A DNA stretch of 64,000 nt, taken from contig NZ_SGWI01000007.1 of the NCBI RefSeq assembly GCF_004519405.1, positions 62,001 through 126,000 of the forward strand. Reading direction: 5' to 3'. A model generated the notes under the pieces. The model worked only from the letters and a program-made list of their open reading frames with translations. It made no database searches and was not told the DNA's origin. Origin of the DNA: Pseudomonas sp. BCA17 (lineage in GTDB: Bacteria; Pseudomonadota; Gammaproteobacteria; Pseudomonadales; Pseudomonadaceae). Below, one piece after another: positions 44,351-52,313 of the stretch. The position numbers and the translations under genes are program-made. Each line of letters starts with the position of its first letter. Position 1 is the stretch's first letter.

Positions 44351-45958
44351 CTACCAAACGCCGATTTGAACCACTTTTTCCGCCTCCGGCTCACCGTATC
44401 TGAACTGCCGGCCACGCACATCGATCTCCGTGTGGCTGATGGTGGTGCGCCGCTTCAAGCCACGCAGCCATTCAAACAGATAACCCAAGTGCGTCTCGCG
44501 CACCGCCGCATAGGCCGGATCGGCACCCAGGTCGTGCACTTCCTGCGGGTCGTTTTCCAGGTCGAAGAGCTGTGGGCGAAAGCCGTCGTACGCCAGGTAC
44601 TTCCAACGTTCGCTGCGCACCATGGTCATGCGGCAGCGGTCGATGGGTTGCGCCAGGCGTTCGCGGGCAGGCGCTTGGAACGCGTAGTCGTATTCGGCGA
44701 TGGCGTAGTTGCGCCAGGTCAGGGGGGCGCCGTGCAACAGCGGGATCAGCGAGCGGCCTTCGAGGCGATGGTCGGCCGCAGGCAGCCCCAGGGCATCGAG
44801 GAAGGTCGGTAGCGCGTCGATGGTTTCCACCAGGCGTTCGTCTACTGACCCCCGGGTGATATCGGCGCTGGCGCGAGGGTCGCGCACAATCAAGGGGACG
44901 CCTACCGCCGGCTCCAGCAAGAACTCTTTTTCACCGAGGAAGTGATCGCCGAGAAAATCGCCATGGTCGCTGGTGAACACGATCAAGGTGTCGTCCCAGC
45001 GGCCGTTGCTTTGCAAATAATCGAACAGCCGACCCAGTTGATCGTCGATCTGTTTGATCAGGCCCATGTACGTTGGAATGACCGTCAGCCGTACTTCGTC
45101 ACGAGAAAAATTCACGCTCTCCTGGTGCTGACGGAAAGCCTGGTATACCGGGTGATCGCTGGTGTGCTCCGGCTGGATCGGCGCCTGGATATGCTCGGCG
45201 CCGTACAACGCGTGATAGGGCGCCGGGGCAATATAGGGCCAGTGCGGCTTGATGTAGGACAGGTGCAGGCACCACGGCTGCTCGGCTTGCTCGCGAATGA
45301 AGTCGATGGCGCGGTCGGTGGTGTAGACCGTTTCCGAATGCGCTTCGGCGACGCGCGCAGGCAGCCCGGCGTTGCGCATCTTCCAGCCGCTGAGCACCTC
45401 ACCGTTTTCACCGGCGGCGGCATTGGCCCATTCATGCCAAGGGTTGGTGCCGTCGTAACCTTTTTCGCGCAGGTAGTGGGTGTAAGGCGCGGACTCGCGC
45501 TTGTCTTCAAATAACGGGCTGTCGGGGTAGATGCCGTCGTGTCGGAAGTAGGCGTCGAAACCGACTTCATTCAGCGGTTCGGCTTGCTCGCTGTCGGGGT
45601 CGATATGCAGGCGTTGCAACGCCTCCAGGTTCGGCGTGGCGTGGGTCTTGCCCACCAGCGCGGTGCGGATGCCGTGAGGGCGCAGGTAATCACCGATGGT
45701 CAGTTCTTCCAGGGGCAGCGGTACGGCGTTCCACGCTACTTGGTGGCTGCTGACATAGCGCCCGGTGTACGCCGACATCCGCGACGGCCCACAGATGGTG
45801 CCCTGGGTGTAGGCCCGGCTGAAACGCACGCCGGCTGCGGCGAGACGGTCGATATTCGGTGTGTGCAGGTGGGCATGGCCGTAGCACGACAGGTAATCGC
45901 GACGCAGTTGGTCGCACATGATGTACAGCACGTTGCGCAGGGGTTTTGGCTGAGGCAT
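44351..45958 (-). CDS. Cysteine-type sulfatase (arylsulfatase/choline-sulfatase/PMH group)
   Basis: A 535-residue hydrolase. The modification motif C-x-P-x-R is present as CGPSR with Cys56, which becomes formylglycine. Metal ligands are visible as MCDQLRRD at the N-terminus and FTSDHGDFLGDH near 320. The protein has no signal peptide, so it is cytosolic, fitting cleavage of imported sulfate esters and spontaneous or accessory-dependent modification. It converges with atsK across a 69-base gap. The closest class could be phosphonate monoester hydrolase-like or choline sulfatase; the substrate is not decided. Confidence 0.85.
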   Translation of the reverse strand: MPQPKPLRNVLYIMCDQLRRDYLSCYGHAHLHTPNIDRLAAAGVRFSRAYTQGTICGPSRMSAYTGRYVSSHQVAWNAVPLPLEELTIGDYLRPHGIRTALVGKTHATPNLEALQRLHIDPDSEQAEPLNEVGFDAYFRHDGIYPDSPLFEDKRESAPYTHYLREKGYDGTNPWHEWANAAAGENGEVLSGWKMRNAGLPARVAEAHSETVYTTDRAIDFIREQAEQPWCLHLSYIKPHWPYIAPAPYHALYGAEHIQAPIQPEHTSDHPVYQAFRQHQESVNFSRDEVRLTVIPTYMGLIKQIDDQLGRLFDYLQSNGRWDDTLIVFTSDHGDFLGDHFLGEKEFLLEPAVGVPLIVRDPRASADITRGSVDERLVETIDALPTFLDALGLPAADHRLEGRSLIPLLHGAPLTWRNYAIAEYDYAFQAPARERLAQPIDRCRMTMVRSERWKYLAYDGFRPQLFDLENDPQEVHDLGADPAYAAVRETHLGYLFEWLRGLKRRTTISHTEIDVRGRQFRYGEPEAEKVVQIGVW

Positions 45959-46181
45959 GGGAAGGGTACCGAACGGAGGAAAGGCTTACGTTTTCGCCGT
46001 TCGGCTGGGTGATCGGCAAGTGCATTCGGCGAATGGTTTTTATGCAGCGCACGCATCGTGGTTACTGGAGTTCCGCCGACGCTTCGGATGACAGCGAATC
46101 GGGATTGATGCTGTCAACAGCTCGGACTTATTTGCTGTCGGCAACGTGGATTTCTGAGCAAGCAAGTTACATCGGTAATTG

Positions 46182-46210
46182 AATCAGGGCGGTGTGACAC
46201 CGCCCTGATT
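46182..46210. terminator. Hairpin terminating the biosynthetic operon
   Basis: AATCAGGGCGGTG-TGA-CACCGCCCTGATT is a perfect 13-base stem, 20 bases beyond the stop of the last operon gene (46230). A T-run is weak on either strand. The rest of the gap 45959-46181 shows nothing definite. Confidence 0.7.
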
Positions 46211-46229
46211 GCTTTACACGCGTTACCGA

Positions 46230-47501
46230 TCAAGCGTCGGGGATGCTTTGCAGGTCGCGGATCATCTGCTCGATGACCTGTTCTGCGTGTTCGCCATAGC
46301 TATCGGCGTCCATGTCGATCCGCCCTGAAATAAGCTCGTTATGCTCATCCAGAGTGATCTCGAAAGCGACCCGGCAGGTATCGTTCGGCAATAGCTGCAG
46401 GCTCATCCACTGGTTGTCACCCAGATCGATGCGACTGCCTTCGCTGCGTGAGTTCCAGGCGTTGAACAACTGGGGAAACGGCAGTTCGAAGCCGGCGGTA
46501 CGTGTAGACATACCTTCGGGATACAACGCTGCCGGTTCGATGTGCTGCCGCATCGCGGCATTGATCACCGCCCGCTGCACCCGCTTGACCACTGTTGCCA
46601 GCGGTTCGTCGGGTTCATGCCGGGTACTGACCGGGACGGTATTGGACAACGGCCCCACCACAGTCTGAGCGGTAGCATCCGGGCGATTGGCGAAGGGCAC
46701 TCCCGTCACCACAGTCGAGACTCCACTGACGGCACTGATTGCCCGTTGATAGATGGCCAGCAGCAGCGCAAACGGCGTCACGCGCAAGGTTTTGGCATAG
46801 TCCGATACCAGGCTGCGGGCAACGGGGGCGGTGAACTTCAGACTCTGCATGCGCCCCTTGCCGATTGTGTTTTTGCTGCGTACTGCATCAAGTCCGTAGG
46901 GGCCTGTTCCCGGGTAGACCTCCAGCTGCTGCGCTGTGCTCACGGGCTGTTCCGGCAGGTGCAGCGCCTGGCAATAGTCGTTCCATTGCGTGGAGGAAAC
47001 CGGGGGCAGGCCCCGGTAATACCGGGTGATGTCGTCGATCAACAGATCAATCGACGCACCATCGCAGGTATAGATCCAGAAGCCGATCCAGACATGCAGG
47101 CCAGCCGCGTCGACCGCCGAGGCGATGCGCAGCCCGGGTTCGCCGGCGTGCCGAGCGCGATAGGCGAGAAAGTCCTGATCGCTGAGCGTGGCCTGCACTT
47201 GGCCCAACTGCTCACGCAACGCCTGACGCAATGCCTGCTCAGTGGGGGCTCGGCCGATCAGGTGTTCCTGTTCCAGCTCGAACCGCGCCGCGAGGATTGG
47301 ATGTCGCGCCAGGGTCTGGGCCACGGCATCGAATACTTGTGCCTGGTCACACCCTGCGCTGAAGTCCAGACGCAGGGCGCCGCAATAGGCGCGCCCTGTC
47401 TGGTCAAGCATCGCCCCGGTCCATTTTTCCCGCAGTCCCGCGACGCTGGACAGCGTCGTGAGGGGGCCCTTGAAGGTCGGGATCAGGTAGTTCTGATGCA
47501 T
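46230..47501 (-). CDS. Free-standing NRPS condensation-type protein with altered active site
   Basis: A 423-residue protein with the fold pattern of condensation domains: an early VFDAVAQTLARHPILAARFE block, a central segment, and GPLSNTVPVSTRHEPDEPL, the equivalent of the GPFxNTLPLR motif. The catalytic motif HHxxxDG is replaced by W142-I-Y-T-C-D147-G, so both histidines are lost. It may act with another catalytic residue (Cys146 is adjacent), be a binding platform, or be inactive. It is the last gene of the operon, 9 bases after the exporter gene. Family assignment is by motif order. Confidence 0.72.
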   Translation of the reverse strand: MHQNYLIPTFKGPLTTLSSVAGLREKWTGAMLDQTGRAYCGALRLDFSAGCDQAQVFDAVAQTLARHPILAARFELEQEHLIGRAPTEQALRQALREQLGQVQATLSDQDFLAYRARHAGEPGLRIASAVDAAGLHVWIGFWIYTCDGASIDLLIDDITRYYRGLPPVSSTQWNDYCQALHLPEQPVSTAQQLEVYPGTGPYGLDAVRSKNTIGKGRMQSLKFTAPVARSLVSDYAKTLRVTPFALLLAIYQRAISAVSGVSTVVTGVPFANRPDATAQTVVGPLSNTVPVSTRHEPDEPLATVVKRVQRAVINAAMRQHIEPAALYPEGMSTRTAGFELPFPQLFNAWNSRSEGSRIDLGDNQWMSLQLLPNDTCRVAFEITLDEHNELISGRIDMDADSYGEHAEQVIEQMIRDLQSIPDA

Positions 47502-47510
47502 GACGGTTTC

Positions 47511-48935
47511 CTAAGGCTGGGGGCTCGACGGGGTTGGCTCGAGCGCCAGGGCATTGCGTCCGGCCCAGATCAGCAAGGCACCCCCGAACATGACCAGCGC
47601 CGACACGGCGAAGGCGGCTACGAAACCGTTCGCGGCGATGGTCGGCACGCCACTGTTGTCGGAGACCGCCAGTGCCACGGCTGCCAGCAGGGTGACCCCG
47701 AACACCTGGAACAGTTGCTGAAGGGTGGTGGTGATGCCCGACCCTGCACCGGCGTCGGCCTCGCTAAGGTCGCTGGTGGCCAACGACTGGGCGACCGGGG
47801 CGACACAGCCGAAGCCGATGGAGGTCACCAGCATCGCCGGAAGCATTCCCAGCCAGTAGCTGTGCAGGGGCACGCCGAAGGCAAACAAGGCGAATCCCAG
47901 AGCCGAAACTGCCAGGCCGACCACGGCGGCGGCCTGCGAATTCCAGCGCTGCATGACGAACTGCGAAAGGAAGATCCCAGGGAAGAAACCCAGGCAGAAG
48001 GGCAGCCACGCCAGGCCCGTCTGCATCGGCGTCAGGCCGAGATAGTCTTGCAGCAACAGCACGCCCAGATAGAACAGGGCGCCGGAGGTCGCAGCGAGAA
48101 TAGCGACGATGGCGTAACCAGCCATGCGCGGAGAGCGCGTCATCAGGCGTGCCGGAATAATGCCGTTTTCCGAGCGCTTGCAACGACGCAGTACCACCGC
48201 GATGCCCAACACGCCCAGCAGCAGAAGCGCCATGCGCTGGCCAGGAAGATGCTCAATGCCAGAACCCATGACGGCCATGACGGTCGCGGCCACGGCCACG
48301 ATCAGGATCAGCGCGTTGCCCAGATCCAGAGAGGTGGAGCTGCGGTGGCTGAACTTGGGAATCATGACGGCGGCAGCTACGATCAGGAGCATGACAATCG
48401 GTACGTTGATCCCGAAGACCCAGCGCCACGACAGATAGTGCGTCAATACACCGGAGAGCAAAACGCCGATGATCGAGCCCAGGCCGCCCAGTGCTGCCCA
48501 GATGCCAAACGCCTTGCCGCGTTCGGGGCCGGAAGGAAACAGCAGTGACACCATTGCCAGTCCGGTGGCTGACGCCAGGGCCTCACCGAGCCCCTGACCG
48601 GCACGGCTGATGATCAGCACGGTGGCATCTTGGGCGAAGGTTGCCAGTAAGGAAAATCCGCCAAAAATCACTACGCCGACCTGAAAGGTGCGGCGCACCC
48701 CGAAGGCATCGCCGATCCGTCCGCCCAGCAGCAACAGCGAACCTGCGGTAATGAGGTAGGCATTCACAATCCAGGTCAGGGATCCGTCCGTGAGTCCCAG
48801 GTCGTGTTTGATCCGTGGCAGGGCGACGTTCACCACGGTGGCATCCAGCAGCAGAATCAACTGGATGATCGAGATGACAGCCAGTGCTTGCCATCGTTTT
48901 TCGTGCAGCGTTGTGTTGGTTGGTGTGTGCATCAT
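47511..48935 (-). CDS. MFS drug exporter, DHA2/EmrB-QacA type
   Basis: A 474-residue transporter with about 14 hydrophobic segments, the TM1 motif LLDATVVNVALPRIKHDLGL, motif A GGRIGDAFGVRRTF and the TM5 motif GSIIGVLLSGVL. These proton antiporters expel antibiotics. AAGGA precedes ATG 48935. Located between the aminobenzoate genes and the last condensation gene, it is the likely export and self-protection route for the product. Confidence 0.9.
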   Translation of the reverse strand: MMHTPTNTTLHEKRWQALAVISIIQLILLLDATVVNVALPRIKHDLGLTDGSLTWIVNAYLITAGSLLLLGGRIGDAFGVRRTFQVGVVIFGGFSLLATFAQDATVLIISRAGQGLGEALASATGLAMVSLLFPSGPERGKAFGIWAALGGLGSIIGVLLSGVLTHYLSWRWVFGINVPIVMLLIVAAAVMIPKFSHRSSTSLDLGNALILIVAVAATVMAVMGSGIEHLPGQRMALLLLGVLGIAVVLRRCKRSENGIIPARLMTRSPRMAGYAIVAILAATSGALFYLGVLLLQDYLGLTPMQTGLAWLPFCLGFFPGIFLSQFVMQRWNSQAAAVVGLAVSALGFALFAFGVPLHSYWLGMLPAMLVTSIGFGCVAPVAQSLATSDLSEADAGAGSGITTTLQQLFQVFGVTLLAAVALAVSDNSGVPTIAANGFVAAFAVSALVMFGGALLIWAGRNALALEPTPSSPQP

Positions 48936-49009
48936 GTTTATCCAATCCTTAGATTTAAAGAGGTGTCGGCCGGCTTCCGGTCGGCACCCAGGGCTTTCTT
49001 CTTGAGCTA

Positions 49010-49594
49010 TCAGCCCATGGCGTGGACGTTGGCCAATGCCAATGAGTTACGGATCATTTTGATCCCGTGGGCGGTGCCGACGCTCTCGGGGTGAAACTGC
49101 ACGCTTTCGATCGGCCGGGTACGGTGCCGTGCCGCCATGTTGACGCCATCATCCGAGTACGCTGTGGCCACCAATGGGCTTGATGTTTGCGGCTCGGTGA
49201 TGGCCAGCGAGTGGTAACGCACCACAGTGACGGCCGACGGTACATCCTGGAACACGCCGCGACCGTCATGATGCACCTGGGCGTATTTGCCATGCTGGGT
49301 GGTCGGTGCACGGCTGAGCTTCCAGCCGAAATGTTCGCCCAGTGCCTGATGGCCCAGGCAGACACCGAAAATGGCCTGCTGCTCATCCATCGCGCGAATG
49401 ATCTGCGGGTAGCCATGATCTTCGGGAGTGCCCGGCCCCGGACCCAGAACCAACAACTGGGGTTGCCACTGTCGGTATTGGGCGATCGGATCATCGTTGA
49501 CCCGAACTACCCGTGTTTCTGCACCCACGGCCGAGTAATACTGCTCGATGACATACACAAAGCTGTCGAAGGCGTCGATCAACATCACTTTCAT
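49010..49594 (-). CDS. Glutamine amidotransferase subunit, TrpG/PabA-like
   Basis: A 194-residue class-I glutamine amidotransferase providing ammonia to the chorismate enzyme encoded upstream. The triad is visible: Cys79 in GVCLGHQALGE, and His and Glu in FHPESV near 168. The oxyanion strand GPGPGTPED is intact. The start overlaps the stop of the TrpE-like gene by 4 bases. It is a cluster-specific copy, not the housekeeping trp gene, judging from the setting. Confidence 0.88.
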   Translation of the reverse strand: MKVMLIDAFDSFVYVIEQYYSAVGAETRVVRVNDDPIAQYRQWQPQLLVLGPGPGTPEDHGYPQIIRAMDEQQAIFGVCLGHQALGEHFGWKLSRAPTTQHGKYAQVHHDGRGVFQDVPSAVTVVRYHSLAITEPQTSSPLVATAYSDDGVNMAARHRTRPIESVQFHPESVGTAHGIKMIRNSLALANVHAMG

Positions 49595-50991
49595 GCGCAG
49601 GCTCCCATCGCTCGGGAAAACGACTTGATCTTCGCTCCCGCTTCATTCCATTCATCCTCGGCCTCGGAGTCAGCGACGACTCCCGCCGCCGACTGCAACA
49701 CATAGCGTCCGGCGTTGCCGACAATGGTGCGTATCGTCAGTGCCAGCACCGCGCTGTTGGCTCCGGTGATATAGCCGACACAACCGGTGTACAGCCCGCG
49801 TGCGGTGCCTTCCAGCTCGGCGATTATTTCCATTGCGCGGACCTTGGGTGCGCCGGTCATGGTTCCCGCCGGGAAATTGGCCACGATCAGATCCCAGACA
49901 TCGCATTGCTCGCGTACTTTGGTTTCCACAGTGGACACAAGGTGCAGCAAGGACCCGTAAGTGTCCTGCTGCATGAACGAACTCACCTGGACGCCCCCGG
50001 GGACCGCGCACCGGGCCAGGTCGTTGCGCGCCAGATCGACGAGCATCAGGTGCTCGGCTGCTTCCTTGGGAATCTTGTCCAGCGGACTGCCGCGCTGATC
50101 CTCCCGGCTCATGGTGCCGGCGATAGGCCGGACCTGGGCCACGCCGTCCTGCAGGCGGATCATCAGTTCAGGACTGGATGACACGACATGCAGGTCGGCA
50201 AGGTCGAGGTAGTACATGTAGGGCGCCGGATTGACCGTTGCCAGACGTTCGTAAAGATCGACCGGAGCAATCGTCGCGCTGCACACGGCACGCCGGCACA
50301 ACTGCACCTGATAGATGTCACCGGCGCGGATGTACTCCTTGGCCCGTAAAACGGCGGCACAGAAGTTCTCGCGATCAGTGACGTCTTCGATCACCGCGAC
50401 TTCAGTGCCGAACCTTGCAACAGGTGCCACCGGCGGATTGCGCAGCACGGTGAACAGGGCATCCAGTTGCGCTGCCGCGTTGTCGCCGGTATTGAGTACG
50501 TCGATCCGCGCCGGACCTTCGGGAGCTTCGTAGCGGACGACATGCCGATAGACCCGCACCACTACCTCAGGGACATCTGGCTCGATGGCAATCTCCGGCA
50601 GGTTTTCGACAAACCGCGCGGCGCTGTAGCCCAGCGCCAGCACCAGCGGAAAGCCCTCCGGCAGGGCCAGCGTCTGGGTGACGCGTCGCAGGCGTTCGCA
50701 CAGGCTCGCTTGCGAATTGTTCAGCAACTGCTCGCACGCGGCCTGGGCCCACTGGAACGGGGCACCGGTCGAGATGTGCCAGGTGTCGTTGACCAGTTTC
50801 AACTCCAACAACAGGTCGATCATGAAGGTGGTCTGGTTACCGTCGACCGGCAGAAATCCCGCACCGGTCTCGAACAATGCCGGGCACGGATACAGCCCCA
50901 GCAGGCCTCGCCGCACCTGGGCAAGCGGCGCGGCATCGCTGATTTCGTGGTGCTCCACGCTCCACAGCGGGATGGGTTGTAATGAGCTCAC
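49591..50991 (-). CDS. Chorismate-utilising aminobenzoate synthase subunit, TrpE/PabB-like
   Basis: A 466-residue chorismate enzyme. The decisive loop reads RPIAGTMSRED at about residue 293. PIAGT with Ala is typical of anthranilate synthase, while PabB has PIKGT with a catalytic Lys. Other conserved blocks are GDIYQVQL, SSSPELM, KEAAEHLMLVDLARND, FPAGTMTGAPK and YTGCVGYI. The usual RG after the loop is changed to SRED. Without any lyase gene nearby, anthranilate is the simplest product; 2-amino-4-deoxyisochorismate is possible. Translationally coupled to its neighbours on both sides by ATGA overlaps. Confidence 0.85.
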   Translation of the reverse strand: MSSLQPIPLWSVEHHEISDAAPLAQVRRGLLGLYPCPALFETGAGFLPVDGNQTTFMIDLLLELKLVNDTWHISTGAPFQWAQAACEQLLNNSQASLCERLRRVTQTLALPEGFPLVLALGYSAARFVENLPEIAIEPDVPEVVVRVYRHVVRYEAPEGPARIDVLNTGDNAAAQLDALFTVLRNPPVAPVARFGTEVAVIEDVTDRENFCAAVLRAKEYIRAGDIYQVQLCRRAVCSATIAPVDLYERLATVNPAPYMYYLDLADLHVVSSSPELMIRLQDGVAQVRPIAGTMSREDQRGSPLDKIPKEAAEHLMLVDLARNDLARCAVPGGVQVSSFMQQDTYGSLLHLVSTVETKVREQCDVWDLIVANFPAGTMTGAPKVRAMEIIAELEGTARGLYTGCVGYITGANSAVLALTIRTIVGNAGRYVLQSAAGVVADSEAEDEWNEAGAKIKSFSRAMGACA

Positions 50992-52313
50992 AGGACGGGC
51001 TCCCGTTGATCGCGGATACGTGCATGCTTCCAGGAAATGTAGGCACCGGTCTCGGTCCTCGGGTCGAGGCTCTGCGCCAGTTGCAATTGGACCGAGGTGC
51101 CGAAATGGCCGGCCATCTGCTCCTGTACCTCGGCCAGCGAACGTTCACCGATCCCTGCCACCATCGACACCTCGACATAGTCGCTGCCGTCGCTGGCGGA
51201 ACAGATCCTGACCTCGTAGCCGGAGACCCACTCGGCCGCCGTCAGCACCGCCGACTCGATCAGAGCCGGGAGTACCTGGCGACCGGCCAGGGTCATCACA
51301 TCACTCACCCGGCCAAAGACCCGCAGGCAACGCGAACGATTGCCGCACCCGCATTCTTCGGCGGAATGCAGGCGCGCCAGGTCGCCGGTGCGGTAGCGGA
51401 TCAGCGGTTTGGCGCCGGGTACGAGCATCGTCAGGCACAGCTCGCCGATATCGCCGCCCATCCCGGGCACCGGAAGAATCTCCGCCAGATAGTTGGTCTC
51501 GGAAAAGTGCAGGTTGCCGTTCGGGCAACCGGTGGCCACTGCGTGGGCTTCCTGAGAGCCATACAGGCCGTGGGTGCAATGCGCATCCCAGACCCGGGCA
51601 ATATTGCTCAGCATCTGCGGCGTGCACAGTTCGCCCAACACCATGATCTGCCCGACTGCTGTCGCGCGCGGATCAATCCCCTGACTCACATAGAGGCGGG
51701 CCAGGGCCAGCGCGACGGCGGGTGAGCAGATCAGCGAGCGGACACCGAGGTCGTTGATCAACTGGGCGGCTTTGACCAGGCCGACCCGAGGGCTTTCCGG
51801 CCATAGCCGTACGTAAGGAATGCCCAGATTGCGGCAGACCTCGCCATAGGTATCACCGAACGCGTAGAGCTCCGACGGCCCCATGATCGCGGTGAGGGCA
51901 TCAGTGGTGCCGAAGGTCGACTGATACAGGTCGGCAACAGCTTTCTGCACATAGGCGCCGCTGGTTTCGACATCGATCGCCGCGCGCGGGCAGGGGGTTG
52001 GCAGCCCGGTGGTCCCGGTGGTCTCGTAATACACCGCGATCTGATCGAACGGCAGGCTGCAGACTGCGCGGCCCACGGCGCGCAGGTCGTCCTTGGTGGT
52101 GAACGGTACGCCGTCCAGCGCCGGCAAGGCGCTTGGACTGCCCGCTTGCGAGCGCAGGTGATCGGCATAGAACGCCGAGCGTTGCGCGACATAGTGCAAG
52201 ACTTCCCCGGCCCGTTGCTGCCCGTTGGCCTGCAGCGCCTGCGGCGTCGTGCGTCCATCCAGGTAAGCGTCCACATCATCCAGCCATTGCTGGTGCAGGT
52301 TGTCTCTGATCAT
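50988..52313 (-). CDS. PaaK-like (phenylacetate-CoA ligase family) adenylating enzyme
   Basis: A 441-residue AMP-forming ligase. The P-loop reads YYETTGTTGLPTPC near residue 95, followed by a GLYGSQEA block, then PLIRYRTGDLA and the hinge GRVSDVMTLAGRQVLP. The cysteine set EECGCGNRSRC matches zinc-like insertions known in this family. ATG 52313 overlaps the NRPS stop by 4 bases. In this operon it probably adenylates the aminobenzoate made by the TrpE/G pair, for transfer to CoA or directly to a carrier domain. Confidence 0.83.
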   Translation of the reverse strand: MIRDNLHQQWLDDVDAYLDGRTTPQALQANGQQRAGEVLHYVAQRSAFYADHLRSQAGSPSALPALDGVPFTTKDDLRAVGRAVCSLPFDQIAVYYETTGTTGLPTPCPRAAIDVETSGAYVQKAVADLYQSTFGTTDALTAIMGPSELYAFGDTYGEVCRNLGIPYVRLWPESPRVGLVKAAQLINDLGVRSLICSPAVALALARLYVSQGIDPRATAVGQIMVLGELCTPQMLSNIARVWDAHCTHGLYGSQEAHAVATGCPNGNLHFSETNYLAEILPVPGMGGDIGELCLTMLVPGAKPLIRYRTGDLARLHSAEECGCGNRSRCLRVFGRVSDVMTLAGRQVLPALIESAVLTAAEWVSGYEVRICSASDGSDYVEVSMVAGIGERSLAEVQEQMAGHFGTSVQLQLAQSLDPRTETGAYISWKHARIRDQREPVL

